In this document: positions 7,470 to 8,406 of the stretch, piece after piece
Layout of the letters: every line of letters begins with the position of its first letter
Position numbering within the stretch: the first letter of the stretch is position 1
NCBI GenBank assembly: GCA_013694645.1
Contig: JACDBZ010000123.1
Span: 1-8,406 of the forward strand
Direction: 5' to 3'
Source of the DNA: Chloroflexota bacterium
Lineage (GTDB): Bacteria; Chloroflexota; Limnocylindria; QHBO01
DNA length: 8,406 nucleotides
Notes under the pieces: model-generated
Databases searched by the model: none
Seen by the model: the letters and a program-made list of their open reading frames with translations, nothing else
Told to the model about the DNA's origin: nothing
Position numbers and translations under genes: made by a program

Positions 7470-8406
7470 CCGGTGCGGCGCCCGTCGAGGCGGGGCCGGC
7501 ATTCGCGCCTCGCGGCCCGCGCCGCAGTCTGTTCGGCGAGGGCGCACAGATCGCGTGCGACAACCTGGTCAAGATCTACAAGGTCGCCGATCTCGAAGTG
7601 GTCGCGCTCCAGGGGCTCGACCTGCTCGTTGATCCGGGCGAGATGATCGCGATCGTCGGCGCATCGGGCTCGGGCAAGTCGACCCTGCTGTCGATCCTCG
7701 GCGGACTGGACGTGCCGTCGGCAGGGCGTGCCACGGTCGCCGGCCACGACCTCACCGCCATGGGCCGTCGCGAGCGGACGATCTACCGGCGCCGCGTCAT
7801 CGGCTTCGTCTGGCAGCAGACCGCGCGCAACCTGCTCCCGTACCTGTCGGCGGTCGAGAACGTCGAGCTGCCGATGATCCTGGACGGCGCCGCGGGCTCG
7901 CTGCGCCGGCGCACGGCACTCGAGCTGCTGAGGACGGTCGGCGTTCGCGAGCGAGCGGCGCACCGACCTGACCGGCTCAGCGGCGGCGAGCAGCAGCGCG
8001 TTGCGATCGCTGTGGCGATGGCGAATCGGCCGGAGGTCGTGCTGGCGGATGAGCCGACCGGCGAGCTGGATACCGATACCAGCGGCGAGGTCTTCGAGCT
8101 GCTGCGCCAGGTCAATCGGGAGTTCGGCACCACCGTCGTCATCGTCACCCACGACCCGCTCGTGAGCGAGCAGGTGCAGCGCACGGTCGCCATCCGTGAC
8201 GGCCGCACCTCTTCCGAGACCCTGCGCCGATCTTCCGTCTCCGACGCGGGCGATCATCAGGTGATCGCCGAGGAGTTCGCGGTTCTCGACCGGGCCGGAC
8301 GCCTCCAGCTGCCACGCGCGCATGTCGAGGCGCTCGAGCTCGAACGCCGCGTTCGACTGCGCCTGGAGCCTGACCACATCGGCGTCTGGCCGGACGCCCA
8401 CGAGGA
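7448..8406 (+). CDS. MacB/LolD-type ABC transporter ATPase with C-terminal extension (partial at right edge)
   Basis: The cytoplasmic ATPase that should energise the two upstream permeases. GTG 7448 is preceded by GAGGA (7436-7440) at 7 bases; the frame then stays open to the window end, giving 319 codons plus two bases with no stop. Motifs in order: A-loop Tyr44, Walker A GASGSGKST (71-79), Q-loop in GFVWQQ (119-124), signature LSGGEQQR (177-184), Walker B VVLADEP (197-203) with catalytic Glu202, D-loop GELD (205-208, where GxLD with Asn is commoner) and H-loop His235. The NLLPYLSAVENVELPM segment is typical of the MacB/LolD/FtsE class. A linker of about 34 residues precedes the ABC domain, and after about residue 252 comes an extension with an AbrB-like hairpin pattern (275-316). 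The core domain is certain. The transported or mobilised substrate is unknown, and the true C-terminus is not visible. Confidence 0.93.
   Translation, partial: MSEIVDLPGAAPVEAGPAFAPRGPRRSLFGEGAQIACDNLVKIYKVADLEVVALQGLDLLVDPGEMIAIVGASGSGKSTLLSILGGLDVPSAGRATVAGHDLTAMGRRERTIYRRRVIGFVWQQTARNLLPYLSAVENVELPMILDGAAGSLRRRTALELLRTVGVRERAAHRPDRLSGGEQQRVAIAVAMANRPEVVLADEPTGELDTDTSGEVFELLRQVNREFGTTVVIVTHDPLVSEQVQRTVAIRDGRTSSETLRRSSVSDAGDHQVIAEEFAVLDRAGRLQLPRAHVEALELERRVRLRLEPDHIGVWPDAHE

Noticed and set aside
6577..7572. A 331-codon antisense frame rich in Ser/Thr/Ala/Arg
   Set aside because: Compositional shadow of permease 2 and the ATPase start; no motif or plausible membrane topology.
7016..8401. 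A 461-codon antisense open frame over the end of permease 2 and the ATPase
   Set aside because: Low-complexity polar composition, and it is opposite to a perfect set of ABC ATPase motifs.

Overview
The window is a high-GC bacterial chromosomal segment with strong G/C preference at third codon positions, short intergenic gaps and no visible mobile element, RNA gene or CRISPR array. The codon style, the tandem giant FtsX-like permeases and the MacB-type ATPase with a C-terminal extension suggest an actinobacterium or a high-GC member of the Chloroflexota. The sequence alone does not settle the lineage.

Layout. Left part: a plus-strand class I SAM-dependent methyltransferase of the CmoM-like type (about 61-834) faces a small minus-strand membrane protein with an NfeD-type OB-fold (869-1192). 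They converge with only 34 bases between them. A 102-base divergent gap (1193-1294) then separates the NfeD-like gene from a plus-strand operon. That operon holds two very large FtsX/MacB-type ABC permeases (1295-4657 and 4661-7429) and an ABC ATPase (from 7448) that runs off the right edge. The permeases are 3 bases apart and the ATPase starts 18 bases after the second permease, so the three are almost certainly co-transcribed and translationally coupled.

How the genes work together. The two permeases share the same ten-helix, two-ectodomain plan and many aligned motifs, so they look like ancient tandem duplicates that form a heterodimer. The ATPase has all the nucleotide-binding motifs of the MacB/LolD class and would power that heterodimer. 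Such systems usually work as mechanotransmission machines on lipids, lipoproteins, peptides or cell-wall enzymes rather than as classical pumps. The substrate cannot be read from the sequence.

Most notable points: a roughly 200-residue beta-rich insertion in the second ectodomain of permease 1 that permease 2 lacks; an AbrB/MazE-like beta-hairpin segment appended to the ATPase; perfect 6-7 bp inverted repeats at all three operon start codons; and all three operon genes lying in one reading frame, separated only by TGA stops and a few codons. No stretch longer than about 105 bases lacks a gene.
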